Shown: positions 52,267 to 64,000 of the stretch, one piece after another
Numbering within the stretch: the first letter of the stretch is position 1
How the letters are laid out: each line of letters begins with the position of its first letter
Origin: Xenoacremonium recifei
Taxonomy: Eukaryota; Ascomycota; Sordariomycetes; Hypocreales; Nectriaceae
Assembly: GCA_012184525.1 (NCBI GenBank)
Contig: WOFQ01000012.1
Span: 186,001 to 250,000 of the forward strand
Direction: 5' to 3'
DNA: 64,000 bases
Notes under the pieces: model-generated
Databases searched by the model: none
Told to the model about the DNA's origin: nothing
The model's input: the letters and a program-made list of their open reading frames with translations, nothing else
Made by a program: the position numbers and the translations under genes

Positions 52267-55200
52267 ATGCATGGCTATAGCTCGTCGGAGGAGTCGGACG
52301 ACCCTCGCCGACCCAAGCCCCAACCCACGACAACCACCACCACCAATGACCAGAAGAAGAAGAAGAAGAGAAAGCTGCCCCCTCAGCAGTCCATCAACCG
52401 AATCTGGAAGAAATTCCAGAAGCGCAAATTCCACAAGGCGTTGGCGGTGCTTCCTTTCGACCCTGTGCTGCCCCCCGCCATTTCGGATCACCCCAATGAG
52501 CTCTTATCGTCGGGCTACGAGCGCGCAGCGGAAGAATGTCGCCGAAAGGTGCAAAAGATAATCAAGGAGTGCAAGCGGGTGAACCTTCGGTACCGTGATC
52601 CCGGCTTCGATCTGGTAAGTGTCCCGACGATTGCATTACAGTGTGGAGACGGAATGACTGACAATTGCCACAGGATTGGGATCTCAAGTACGAAAAGGGC
52701 GATTGCCTCAACAGTCTGGGCCAGACCAAGTTCGAGATCAACCGGAGCACCCTTCTGGGCTCCAAAGCTATCGTCCCAAAGGCTGTGAAACGGGTCCATG
52801 AGATCTACGAGAAGCCCACTTTTCTCGCCGATATCAATGGGGGCGATATCAAGCAAGGCGGTCTCGGCGACTGCTGGCTGATGGCTAGCTTGACGGCCCT
52901 AGCCAATGTTAATGAGGGCATCAAGCGGATCTGTGTGGCCTACGATACCAGTAAGTTTAGGGAGGCGTAATGGGTAATGCAATTTTGCTAACAGGCCACT
53001 AGAAATCGGCATTTACGGTTTCGTCTTCTATCGCGACGGAGAGTGGATTTACTCCATTATTGATGACAAGCTGTACCTCAAGTCCCCGTGCTGGGACTCC
53101 CCTAGTATGCAGCGGGATCTTTTGCAGCAGATTGATCGCGAAGACGTTGAGAACGTCTACCGTAAGACGTACCAGACCGGATCTAAGGCCCTCTTTTTCG
53201 CTCAATGCAAGGACCAAAACGAAACTTGGGTTCCTTTGATCGAGAAAGCCTATGCAAAAGCTCATGGCGACTATGCGTCATTGGCGGGAGGTTGGATCGG
53301 CGAAGGCCTTGAAGATCTCTCTGGTGGCGTGACCACTGAACTCCTGGCATCCGATATCCTAGACACCGATGAATTCTGGGAGAATGAGATGTCCAAGGTC
53401 AACGAAGAGTTTCTCTTCGGCGCCTCTACCGGCTTGCTTGAGCATGGTTACGGCGAACGAGACGGCATCTCTGAAGGCCATGCCTACGTGGTGATGGAGG
53501 CCAGAACTCTCAAGTCAGGCCAGCGCCTGGTCAAGTTGAGGAACCCCTGGGGCAAGGTCCGCAAGGGGATCTGGGAGGGTGCTTGGAGCGACGGGTCCAA
53601 GGAGTGGACCAGAGAAGTTCAAGAGGAGCTTGACCATAAGTTCGGAAGCGATTCCGTCTTCTGGATCTCCTACGAGGACTTGATTCGCAAATATACGCAC
53701 TTTGACCGGACCCGTCTTTTCCGGGACCCCAACTGGCGATGCTGCCAGCGTTGGATCGGAGTGGACGTTCCATGGAAAGCCCAATACCACGAAAAGTTTC
53801 AGATCAGACTGACCCAAGATTCGCCCTTGGTCTTGGTCTTGTCACAGCTTGATGACCGATACTTTAAGGGCCTGCAGGGTCAGTACAGTTATCGCCTGCA
53901 TTTCCGCCTTCATTACCAGGACCGACCCGATGGCGAAGATTACATCGTGCGATCCCATGGCAACTATCTCATGGATCGTTCTGTCTCCGTCGAGCTCCCC
54001 GATATGCCTGCAGGCAAGTACGTCGTTTACCTTAAGGTGACGGGCGAGCGTAGCAAGAGCCAGAAATCTGTGGAGGACGTCGTGAAGCGCGAGTGCATGT
54101 CTCGAACTGAGAACGAGAAACTCGCACAAGTCGGCTATGCCTATGATCTTGCCCATAGTAAGGCATGGGACCACATGGACAAAGTTGTCAAGCTTCGCCA
54201 GAAGTCAGAACAGAAGAAGGCTTCCGGCTGCCGTATGAAGGAGCGTCGCAAGAACTGGGAAAAGCGTCACGGTAACCGTGAGGTCCAGAAGAAGCAGACG
54301 AAGAAGAACGAGGAGAAGAAGGCTGCCAAACGCGCAGCCTTTGAGGCCGAGCAGGATAAGCTCGATGAGGAGTTTGAGCAGAAATTGAAGATTGAGGAGG
54401 AGGAAGAGGCCAAGAAGGAGGCGGAAAAGGCCAAAGAGGAGGAGCAAAAGGTCAAATCCGATGAACTTGTCTCGGACAAGAAGTCAGACGAAGTTTCTGA
54501 TGACAAAGTCTCTGAGGATAAGGACGCGGCCAAGACGACCGACGAGAAGCCGGTTGAGACAAAAGAGGCTGACGACAAGGGCGACGAGAGCTCCGAGAAC
54601 ACAGACAACAAGGACGCAGAAGAGAAGCACGACCCCAAGGTGAACGACGACTCTTCTGTGTCAACTAGTTCTCCTCAATACACGCCCAAGACGGAGGATT
54701 CAATGGTCACTCCAACCAATGAGCCTAAGCAAGAGGTGCCTCCAATTAGCGGCCCGCCTCCGCCTCCTCCTGCACCCGCTACGGAGACTCCCGTCGCCGA
54801 GGTCAAGAAGGAGAGAAAGAAAAGACAGAGAGCCAAGTATGACTCGGCTGGTGAGAGTTCGGACTCGCCAGTGGAAGACTGGGAGGAGTTGTACAGCAGC
54901 GATGATATGGTTCGCAAGCCACGTCTGCAGCCGCTCCCGCAGCCTCCTCCCAAGGACGACTATGATACCGAGGAAGAGAAGATGCCCGATCCATGGAACG
55001 CCATCTGCATCGTCGGTATCCGAGTCTACTCCAAAGACGCGGGTCTTGAGCTTCGAACCGTTATGGAGGGTGGCGAGCTCCTTGAAGGCGGCATGGGCGA
55101 GAAGGGAGCCGCCGACCTTGACAACGCGCAGTCCAATGCCAGCGGACCTCGAGCTGACGAGAAGAAGGATGGTAGCGAAGCTGCCAAGGACAAGACATAT

Positions 55201-55368
55201 CCTCCCGTGATCCGCAAGGATGGTGAGGACATTCACGAGGAGAAGCCGGAGGAGAGAAACTCGGCCATCCGCAAGTATATCCGAATGGACTCGAACGACT
55301 CGACCAGAATGAACACGCCTGAGCCGACGCCGTTTGAATCTGAGAAGCAACTAGAGCGTATGACTTGA
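52267..55368 (+). CDS. Calpain-like cysteine protease with long charged C-terminal extension
   Basis: Three exons, 52267-52614, 52674-52950 and 53003-55368, give 996 residues. The peptidase C2 catalytic triad is complete: Cys in QGGLGDCWLMASL (residue 183), His in ISEGHAYVV (368) and Asn in KLRNPWG (389). A calpain-type beta-sandwich region follows (FQIRLTQDSPLVLVLSQLDD, YRLHFRLHYQD, GKYVVYLKVTG). There is no EF-hand domain. From about residue 590 the protein is low-complexity: Lys/Glu-rich coiled-coil-like stretches (EEKKAAKRAAFEAEQ), then Asp/Ser-rich, a Pro run (SGPPPPPPAPATE), and a region with repeated Glu-Lys near the end. The N-terminus is Lys-rich (KKKKKRK), a possible nuclear localisation or charge-based membrane signal. 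Its target is unknown. The family includes signalling proteases. Confidence 0.93.
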
Positions 55369-56277
55369 TGACGAAGAGATAGAGAAAGATTGCATGCACT
55401 CATGGCATAGCGTAGAATGATTTGGTGCAGTTCTTTTGGTGTTGTCTTCATAGTCCTTCTTTGTTTGTTTGTTTATTTACATCGTCTTCTTTTCATCTCT
55501 TTCTTTGGATTTGTTTTTACTATTTCATATTCCCTGATGGCCTGCCTGGAGAGATATTAGTCTCTATGATAATGAATGATTTGGAGCGAGGGACGTGATT
55601 ATGGAGCATACGATTGAGCTGGAGGTGTTGGATGGGGTCAAGCAGGTCAGGCGACAGGGAAACAAGTACAGATATCTCTACTCCATCCTGGCAAAGAAAA
55701 GCAGCCATTTGGGGGTACTCCATTCAGATAAAACTAAAATGAACCAAATTGTGTAGTGTAAACTATTTTCTGCCAAATGCTCAGGATTGTGAGTTGAAGC
55801 CATGTCTCATGAATCCTGGCTGGAAGTACCTGTACGGAGTAGTATTTCCACTTTGCCCGCCCGGTAGCCGGGAGGTTCCATTGCCGGTCTCGGCGGCTCC
55901 AGTGCGACTCCACGTGCTGGAGGACTCACTTTGCTCACCCGACCGGCCCCACTGGAGCTCGTAAGTTAGCGCCTACGATAAGGGACGGCCGCCTAAGCTG
56001 AGGTGCGATTAGATACGACAGCGCCTGAAGCTAGCTGGATCCGTACCTATCCGTATCGTCCAGTCGTGACGAAAGTCACTTTCATCCCGGCACCTCTTTG
56101 GCGTAGGACCTTTCCCTTCTTTCACCTTTCCATCACTGCATCCTTCTTCTACCAGCTACCATCATGTAGGCCCGATTGGACTGGACATCTACCCACGCCG
56201 CTGCTTGATACACGAATCCGCGATACCCATCTCTATCATCTATCGACCGCTATCTGAGCATCCTCATCGCCTTCATC
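55369..56277. other. Intergenic, promoter of atg17
   Basis: No gene recognised. The first 150 bases are the T-rich 3' UTR of the calpain gene. Confidence 0.4.
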
Positions 56278-57894
56278 ATGGCAGCCTCGTCGAGCGCCTC
56301 GCTCCGCCGTAGTCATGGCTCATCGGGTGCCTCATCAAAACAGCTTTCCCGCTCCCATAATGCCGGTCATGACGACGACGACACCGCCGGCCCATCCATT
56401 CCCATCGACACTCTCGTCAACTACCTTCTCGCCGCTAAGCGATCGCTCTCGTCCATGAACCTGGTGTTGCGTGCCAACGAAATCGCCAATGCCGCCCGGC
56501 AATCCTATGAAGATGCCGTCATCCTTGCTGCCCAGGCCGGTTTCCTCAGAAGGGCCATCACCGATCAAATAAATATCCTCGTCCGCGTACGGCATAGTCT
56601 ACAGGCGACGTATGACTGGGGCAAGAAGGACTTCAAGTCGCTGGTCAAGTCGATGGACATGGTCGACGCCAGCCTCGAGGGCACCGTAAAAATGCTGCGC
56701 AGCACGGGCGTAGAGAGCGTATTTCGAGCCAAGGGCGAGGAGCGTCGCAACTTATTAGACTTCATCGACGAAAGCAACGTTCATGGTTTGCGGGATGCCA
56801 TGAAGAAAAGCATCCAAGAACTGCAGGTTTGTGACACCTGGCAGCGTCACTGATCCCCTTCCACACGGCTACTAACAGAGGGTGACCAGGGCATTCAACA
56901 ATCATTTGATGGCGACCTCCTGCGCTTCGATACAGATATTCGAAATCTGAAGAAGATCCTGCTCGACTCCCCCACGCCGCCTTCGCTGGATACGATCGAA
57001 CCGCCGAATCCGCCCATGCCAGAATTGCTCGAGAGTCTGTTCGATCACTCCGCAAACATGGCTCAACTGCTGGTGTCTTTGACAAAACACTTCGATATGT
57101 GTGTCACGGCGATACGCACCACCGACGGAGCCGTAGCACTAGCCCGTCGACGGGCGGCTGAGGCGAGTCAGTCGCAGGGCTCGGACGGCGTGTCTATCTC
57201 TGGCGTTATTGCCGAACAGGAATCAAACGTGTCAGACCTACAGCCCAAGACAGCCCAAGACCGTGAGGAGGTAATGAAGGTCGTCCAGATGGACGCCGAG
57301 GAGGTCGACGATGCCGTGCGCGAGATCCAGGAGCGCCTCGCCGCAATGGAGCAAGAGTACGTCCTCCTCCAAACTCACGCCGACACCACGCGCCACTCCT
57401 ATGGCGGCATGCTCGACGCATACAATGCTCTCAGTGATATTGGCGACCGCCTAGGAGACTACATCGCAGCCGAGGAGGACTTCAAGGCGCGGTGGGAGCT
57501 TGAGAAGGACGCCGTGTACGTGCGACTAGACGAGATGCGCGGCATGCGTGACTTCTACGAAGGCTATGCATCAGCCTACGACGGGTTACTACTCGAAGTC
57601 GAGCGTCGACACGTCGTCAATGAACGCATTCGCAGTGTGTGGCGCAAGGCACAGGATGCTGTCGACAAACTCTTTGAAGCCGACCGGGCTGCCCGTGATG
57701 CTTTCCGCCAGGATGTCGGCGAGTATCTGCCTACGGACCTATGGGCAGGCATGCAGCCTACCGCGCGACGATGGGCTGTTCTACCCCTGGATGACGACGG
57801 GAATGTTGATGAAGCGGCTAAAGAGGACAGTAGCCCGGCGTTACGACGCAGTGTGGTTGAGGGGGCGAGATTGAGGTTGGAGAAACAGAAGTGA
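56278..57894 (+). CDS. atg17: Autophagy scaffold protein Atg17
   Basis: Two exons, 56278-56826 and 56890-57894, joined across a 63-bp intron, give 517 residues. The sequence is almost entirely helical with long amphipathic and coiled-coil stretches (AAKRSLSSMNLVLRANEIANAARQ, RERLAAMEQEY-like region, DRLGDYIAAEEDFKARWELEKDAVYVRLDEMRGMRDFYEGYASAYDGLL, given here as description of the crescent-type helices). The end YLPTDLWAGMQP is the hallmark C-terminus of Atg17. The protein scaffolds the Atg1 kinase complex at the phagophore assembly site. The Ser/Gly-rich N-terminus (first 35 residues) is disordered. It converges with the Pns1-type gene. Confidence 0.9.
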
Positions 57895-58431
57895 GGGAGA
57901 AGTCGAGCACGGCACAGACCAGGGAAGATTATTTTTGCATGGACAGGAGATTTTCGTATTTCAAGCTTGATCTTAGTAGGGCACTTTGTCAGGGTTGCTC
58001 TTTTGGCGTTCAGGGGCAAGGGGCTCGATTCCGGCGTTGGGATACAGACAGGACAAGAGGGTTCAGTACTCGATCTTTGTACAGCTTGTAGGATTGGCTA
58101 GAATGCTTGTGTGTAGGATTGAACAATTACGTATGGTTTTGGCATGACTTTGGCTTCTACAGTATTGTCTAGTCTATCATGGAGGTCATGATGTCTCGAG
58201 TCATCTCATGGCCATGGAGACTAACCCAACTTCACTGTAGTCGATTGCAAATAGAGCATTAGATTTGACATTAATGTAACTCATTCTCTTCATAAGAGGC
58301 ATGCTTTTATCCTGACTAGAACACCACCCAATTTACCTGCGGAAAGCAGACTCGTCGTCTCTGAACTCCCCTAACCAGCCGCCTCACCTGACATGAAACA
58401 TAGACTTTACATATCCAACACATGCCATAGC
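57895..58431. other. Convergent 3' UTR region
   Basis: This lies between the stops of atg17 and the Pns1-type gene. No gene or RNA seen. Confidence 0.4.
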
Positions 58432-60198
58432 TTATTGCATCTGATGGCTTCCAATGACGCGCTGCACCTTGGGATAGACGGTGCACATCTCCTGGTACAG
58501 CTCCGGGTGCTCGCTGTACAGGACCTGAGGGTCCCAACCCATAGCGACGAAGATGGTATCGATGCCGCTAGACAGGGGGGTGGTGAAGATGTTGGCGATC
58601 TGGAAGCCGATGAGGAAAGAGAAGGCCATGACAACGGGGGTGAAGGTGCCGTCGGAGTTGTAGGCGGGCTTGGTGAGGAGCAAGTAGAGGTAGGCGAGGA
58701 GGGCGCAGACGTAGGCAACGAAAAGGCCGCCGAAGGACAGGACGGGGCCGATGAGGCAGTCCTAGAGAACAAGTTAGAAGGTAGCTCAACGGGTAGTTAG
58801 AGGGAATTGGGTTCTTACGTTGATCAGAGCATCAATACCTCGCGACTTGATCATCTTCCAAGTGTCCTTGGCAGCAGCAAAGTACGCCTTGCCATACAGC
58901 GCAATGTGGCAGAAGGCGTAGCGGTTGAGGAAGTTGATGGCCCATTCCAGCATGCCCAGAATGCATCCCGCACAGCAAGCCACAGCGCAGCCCACCAGAT
59001 CGCCCTGTTGGGCCTCCTGCTGCTGGACAGACTGGCAGATCTGGCGCAGAAACTGCACAATGGCAACAAGGAGGGAGCCGAGCGAGATGGAGCCGAAGCT
59101 GTAAGTGAGGGCCCGGCGGGCTGCGCCGCGGGTGGCATCGCGGGGGAAGTTGTTGGGGCAGAAGTACCAGGAGCCGTAGACGCCGGCGATGATGGTGTGG
59201 ATGGTGCTCTTGAGCCACTCGGACATCCAGTACATGGTGAAGGTGGTGAAGACGATCAGGCCGATGACCTTGCCCTTGCTGCAGCCGCCGCCGTCGCACT
59301 GCGAGTTGTTGTCGGACGGCTGGTAGCGCACGTAGATGGCCACGAGCGTGACCGAGTACCAGGCGGCGAGCGCCGTGGCCACGAGCCCGCCGATGAAGCT
59401 GACGAGGTAGACGTGGCCGTAGCGCTTGCTCACGTCGATCGAGGTGCGCAGCATGAGCGCCGAGAAGGGGATGCGCTTGATCCACGTGTAGAAGGCAAAG
59501 GCGAGCAGCAGCCCGAAGATGAGGAAGACAATGCCCGCGGACCAGTACTTCTTGATCAGGTAGAAGACGGCCGTGCCGAGCGCCCACACGATGTTGAGGA
59601 TGCCCGTGACCCAGATGAACTGCCGCGGGAACAGGCGCGCAAGCCAGACGTAGGCGTAGGAGAGCACCACGGCGACGACCAGGCAGAAGGCGAACAGCAC
59701 GATGGTGTTGGTGCTCAGCGAGAAGTCGTTGCCGCCGTCGTAGATCCCGCCGCCCTGGAAGCCGTGTGTTTTCGCATAGCTGCTGATGGTGATGACTGAC
59801 ACGGCGATGAAGCCGCCCACGAAGAGCAGGAACAGAATGCCCGCCCAGAGATCGTTGTACTTGGGCTTGGGCACCTTGAAGGTCTGCGCGAACGAGTTCT
59901 TCTCGCTGCCGTAGTCCTGCGCATAGTCGCTCTGCGGCGGGGGGCGGTAAGGATTGTTTTGTTGTTGTTGTTGCTGTTGCTGTGGCTGCGCGAGAGGCTG
60001 CTGCGGTGCGCTGTAGGCCTCGTTGTCGTAGGGCGCGTAGTTGTTGTTGGTGTTGTAGGCCATGGTGGGATCGTGGGAGGGCGTGTAGGCGTGGTAGGCA
60101 GGTTGGAGAGGCTGCGACTCGAGATCTGGGTGATCGTGGTCGTGGTCGTGCTCGTCGCCCTCGGGGTGGAGGTTGAAGTAGCGATCGTCGCCCGCCAT
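58432..60198 (-). CDS. pns1: CTL-like (choline-transporter-like) protein, Pns1 type
   Basis: Two exons, 60198-58819 and 58761-58432, joined across a 57-bp intron, give 569 residues. The N-terminal 115 residues are hydrophilic and disordered with a His-Asp repeat (HDHDHDH) and an eight-Gln run (QQQQQQQQ). About ten TM segments follow, starting with WAGILFLLFVGGFIAVSVITI. The Choline_transpo (PF04515) motifs are seen in the second half: GSWYFCPNNFP, AARRALTYSFGSISLGSLLVA, FLNRYAFCHIALYGKAYFAAAKDTW and the C-terminal GSHQMQ-like end. Yeast Pns1 is a plasma-membrane member with no proven substrate. The tract of repeated Gln and the His-Asp repeat are variable-length candidates. Confidence 0.92.
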
Positions 60199-63100
60199 GG
60201 TTACTGAATTTTACGGTACCGAATAGCTGGTCTGCGATGACGTCGTCGACGGGTGTGGAATGTTCGTGCGCAGCTGAGACTGGACTTAGACTGAGACTTG
60301 GACACAAATCCAGCAGCAGCGCGACGGATGCGCACCCCAATGCCTTTTATGAAGGCGTCGTCGCCGACTCGGCTGCCATTTAGACGACCCTCAATTGAAT
60401 CCTTTCATGCCCCGGCTGAAGGAGGATCTTTGGACGTGGCTGAGACTGGCCACGGGGAATCCATGCTTGAAGCTCCAGGCAAGAATCATAGCTCCAGCTC
60501 GGGTAAGTAAAGCTGCTGGGAGCCCCCGGTGTAAGTGCCGGGTGACCAATCAGACGCTGAGCCTTATGGCTAGCGCGATCGTGCACAGGCGATCTTCCAG
60601 GCGAACCCCCCTGCAATCTCAGCGCTGAGGTGAGACGGTATGCGTCTAAAATACCACGCGCTAGATTTTGGTTGAAAGGTGGTGGGGTTATTTTGTCAGG
60701 GCTATCTGTCAGTGCCAGGGCTGCGGAAAAGCGGCGCTTCTGGTTGCGGTGCGGTGGGGGCGCGCTGGGCGAGGCTGAGACGCAGGCTCGAAAGATGAGG
60801 TCGTGAAGGGAATGGGCGGGCTATTTTGGGAGGGGGGTGAGGTGACTTGCACGGATTTCGGCATGGGAGATGGGCGGTGTCGACAGGACTCTGTCACTCT
60901 TGAGACCGCATTTGTTGAAGATGTGTTGGAGATGTGCATTCGGTTTCTTGATTGAGTGGTGGGTTGACAATGGGAATGACGAGAGATGGAGGATCCTAAT
61001 TTTAGTATCTGTTGGTTGCGCCGAATTATCGTGGAAGGCGTGGAAACTAGCTAGGTACCTTATCTAGGTGTTCGGGGCTTTCGAAGAAGAGCTGCGCAAC
61101 TTGATTCCCTCAGCCCTACCACCGGCAGTCGAAGAGCTATTATGGAATGGTCCACTCTGCTCAATTGCCGATACAATTCAAGATGGTGTCGGCTGGCAGA
61201 ACAGATATAGGCTATCACAGTCGTTTGGCTGAGGCAGAAGTCGACATCTTTTGAATATGTCGCTCAGATGAAGACAAATAAAACCGCGACAGATCATTGA
61301 CATGGGCAGATTAAAATATGTTGGGCGTAAGCTTCAGTCATCATCCAGAGAATGTATACTGATTCTGTTATGGTCAAATTCGAGGGTCTCTCAAAAAGGT
61401 CCACTTTATACTCCTCTCTATTCTTGTGAAGATGAAAAACTCTACTTTCTAAGTCTGATAAACTCAGAGGAGGTCTAAAATTGATACCTACCCAGGCTCT
61501 CATGCGAATGAGCCTAAAAACCTGTCAGGTTAAGGAACAGGATACAGGAGTTGAAGAAAGTTCGGTACCATTGCGTCCGTCATGGCATGCGACATCGCCA
61601 AAAGGGATGCGACCGAGATGCGTCATCTTCACTTAGTGTCACGCAAGCACCTCAGTTTGGTCCAAAACATCCATTTACTCTGTACTCAGCTTGACGGATG
61701 CATGACCCGAAAGGCTGCCGATATCGTCTGGTGAGTCAATATAGGAGACAAGAAAATGCGGAGAGAACTTCAAATGGCGAAGGAATCCGAAGCTAACCGG
61801 TCCCGTAGAACAGATGGAACGTTGAGCTAGCTTTTCTGTTAGGTAAACAGACATTTGAGCCAGTGGAAGATTCAATTGTTATTATGGCTCCGCAAGAGCG
61901 ACGAGACTTGCCATCGTCAGTCATCCTCAATCAATGTCTAACCAATGTCCGAGTTTCAGGCAGACAGAGAAACACACATTTCCAGGTCATGTTCCATCCT
62001 CTGACCTGCAAGTTTCGAATACGAAATCGGAAGACTTCCTCATGTGGGCAATAAAGAACAGGAAGGATTCAATCCGAGCTTCAATGTCACGCTCCATTGC
62101 GTCCCGGTCTATTGAAGATAGAGAACTGGAAGCAACTGCTCATTGGTCGAGGGGCAATACCGGAGTCAAATAGGCGAGCGTAATAAGCTTCACCTCAATG
62201 AAAATGTCATCCGTCGCCAAGGCGTGGGGTATGGAGGAGCGAATCGGAAGCCCTTGACAATTCAGATCACGAAAGACGGCAGCATAAACAAGTTGAATCG
62301 TAAGTAGTCGGGTCTCCGTCACATCAGGTGGTTCTTACGAGATGGACATTAGCCGGCCTCGACTGGTCCGTGAGAGCTGGTCTGTGGGCGTCCCAGTCGC
62401 CTCATTGCTAGTCACCAGCGATGAACGGCAATGCGGCAGGGGGGGCGATGGCTTCCGATATAGGATGCTAGGAAAAGGCGCGCCGAGATGACTTGGGTAG
62501 TTTTTGGGCATAGAGTCACGACAGAGCAGGGCCTTCCCCTCGTCGTGAATTTGTCAACCCCTCGCATTCTCCAAATTTCTCCTCTCCGCTCTCCGCTCCC
62601 CTGGTTAGAAACAACAGCAGTTTTCCTCTTCTACCCGTCAACTCCCGCAGCCCAAGACGGCAATAACGAGGCCGAAGCCAGCAAGGGATAGACAAGGGCA
62701 CTCCCGGGACCGGATCTAGCACGGCTTTCAGTGCAATCAATGGCGCGTCGCGAGAATGACTCTGGCGATGGAGCACTGAATGTCGTAGACGGGGGCAGGA
62801 TGGGGTCGTTGGGGGGACGTTGGAGTAAGTAGTTGGAGAGCGGCGCGTGGGATCCATGAGATGAGTTCATGGTGCGCATGGAATGCTTCTAGAAGACAAA
62901 CCTTCGGGAGCAAGCGCCCCAGATCAAGAGCTAGCAAGGTTTAATGACGCTGAAGCCGGCCATTCCGCCCAGGAACAAAAGCCTTGAGCCGGGAAGAATC
63001 GACCATCCGGAAGCTGGCCCGGCCTTACTTCGCTGCTGCTTGGGTCTGGAGTGACCCTCATGAGGCGGATCGTCCGCGGCGTGGGAGGCCAGAGAACTTT

Positions 63101-63817
63101 TTTTTCTCTCTCCTCTCGGGCTGTTCCCCGACGACTGGCTCCTGATCTACAGTGCCGTGGTAGATGGCGTTGTTGGAAAACTCGAGATAATATTGAGCAA
63201 GGAGGGTTAGGCGACTCAGGACACGGGAACGGCTGGATTCTCGCTGCGAAAACTCTTCGTTTGGCCACCCAGCGCGCGATTCACCGAGAAGCGCAACTCC
63301 CGATTGGGGGGAGCCGCCGGGCGGGAGCGCCACTGAATCGCGCTGGGCAGGCCGCTAGAGGCGAGGCTACAGGCGGGAGCGCGCTGGAAGTCTGGTGGCT
63401 GACTAGAGATTTTTTTTTTTCTTCGGGCGGCTTACAGTGGAGCGGGTGCCTGTCGTTCCTGCCCGGGCGCTGAACTGGGCTCCGCTGGCAACGTTCCAGG
63501 GAAAATCTCGCGATGCCCTCGTCCGTCTCTCCACAATCAAGTGGACTGGCACAGTCACCAGCTTGGCCAGCTTGGCCGCCTCGCTCATGGACCATGGCCT
63601 CAGAGTTTGCAGCATGGGGCCATGATGGGGATGCGAGTGGAGGGCTGTGAACTTTTACATAAGAAGTCGCCTGGAGCCCACATGGCGGTGCTGCTTTTTG
63701 CTCGATGTCGTTGTCGTTGACTCGGATTGTCGCACTTCTCGATCTTTTTTCTCCCCATCCTCTTCGCCTCTCTCCCCTGGGCATCCGTCCTGTAGGAACA
63801 TCGCCGCCGCCGCCGCC
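60199..63817. other. 3.6-kb gene-poor region
   Basis: No supported gene on either strand. It holds the Pns1-type promoter (from 60199) and the leader of the permease (before 63818, pyrimidine-rich with GCCGCCGCCGCC just before the ATG). Small open frames between 61300 and 63600 overlap on opposite strands and lack motifs. Confidence 0.45.
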
Positions 63818-64000
63818 ATGATTTCTGACCACGAGATGGACGAGAAGAAGTCCCCCCGGGGCAGCAAGGAGCTGGGCCGGGACGATGTTGAGACTGGCGA
63901 GGCTGGCCTTGATCGAACCCTCCATGCTCGCCATCTGCAGTTCATTGCTGTGGGAGGAACCATTGGTACCGGTCTGTTCATCGGTACGGGCTCGGCCCTC
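63818..64000 (+). CDS. Amino-acid permease, 5' end only
   Basis: The start ATG at 63818 follows GCCGCCGCCGCC, a good context. The visible 61 residues have a charged cytosolic N-terminus (MISDHEMDEKKSPRGSKE) and then the first helix motif LHARHLQFIAVGGTIGTGLFIGTGSAL, which is characteristic of fungal amino-acid permeases of the YAT/AAP family (PF00324), such as Gap1-like and Dip5-like proteins. The gene runs off the window. Confidence 0.92.
   Translation, partial: MISDHEMDEKKSPRGSKELGRDDVETGEAGLDRTLHARHLQFIAVGGTIGTGLFIGTGSAL

Noticed and set aside
58807..59799. A 330-codon plus-strand frame opposite the Pns1-type gene
   Set aside because: Same antisense effect; the minus-strand frame carries all the family motifs.

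Overview
The window looks like nuclear DNA of a filamentous ascomycete (Pezizomycotina). Genes have one to seven short introns, mostly 44-85 bp, with GT..AG ends. The gene set is typical of that group: Zn2Cys6 regulators, a PTS1-tagged KAPA synthase, Atg17, a CTL-like choline-transporter homologue (Pns1), a calpain-like protease and a GH55 glucanase. I cannot name the genus. The coding models below were built by reading ORFs and joining exons by hand at splice sites that keep frame and restore family motifs.

Region 1 (1-17,424) is a broken-up biotin cluster. It holds bioDA (fused dethiobiotin synthetase and DAPA aminotransferase, minus), bioB (biotin synthase, plus) and bioF (KAPA synthase ending in SKL, minus). 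Between bioDA and bioB sit four genes not normally linked to biotin: a DUF1479 oxygenase-like protein, a sugar-type MFS transporter with 8 exons, a Zn2Cys6 regulator, and an acetylglutamate kinase/NAT protein that lacks the reductase half of fungal Arg5,6 (arg-6). The divergent promoter of the first two carries repeated TAACCGC motifs. bioDA and bioB share a similar inverted repeat upstream.

Region 2 (about 17,940-21,900) is the most unusual part. It is a gene-free tandem array of 11 diverged units of about 300-580 bp. Each has a TATA box, an A-box-like element 29-35 bp downstream, a T-run and a GTTCGA B box. That layout resembles RNA polymerase III genes of the U6 (SNR6) type. The last five units share a fixed terminal stem (GCGAAG ... 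CTTCGC then T5-6) around unrelated interiors.

Region 3 (22,000-38,300) has dispersed housekeeping-type genes separated by long gene-poor stretches: a secreted GH55 beta-1,3-glucanase, an F-box/WD40 protein, a small four-helix membrane protein, a zinc alcohol dehydrogenase, a WD40 protein whose start codon is split by an intron, and a three-exon Dabb-domain protein.

Region 4 (38,679-46,123) looks like a small catabolic cluster: an LDH2/malate-dehydrogenase family reductase, a Zn2Cys6 activator, an IlvD/Edd-type dehydratase and an SDR, arranged as divergent and convergent pairs, followed by a PaaI-type thioesterase. Sugar-acid breakdown is the most natural reading, but the substrate is not visible from sequence.

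Region 5 (46,955-64,000) has a NiCoT nickel/cobalt transporter, an unknown protein interrupted by one in-frame TAG, a calpain-like protease, Atg17, a Pns1-type transporter, and the 5' end of an amino-acid permease that runs off the window.
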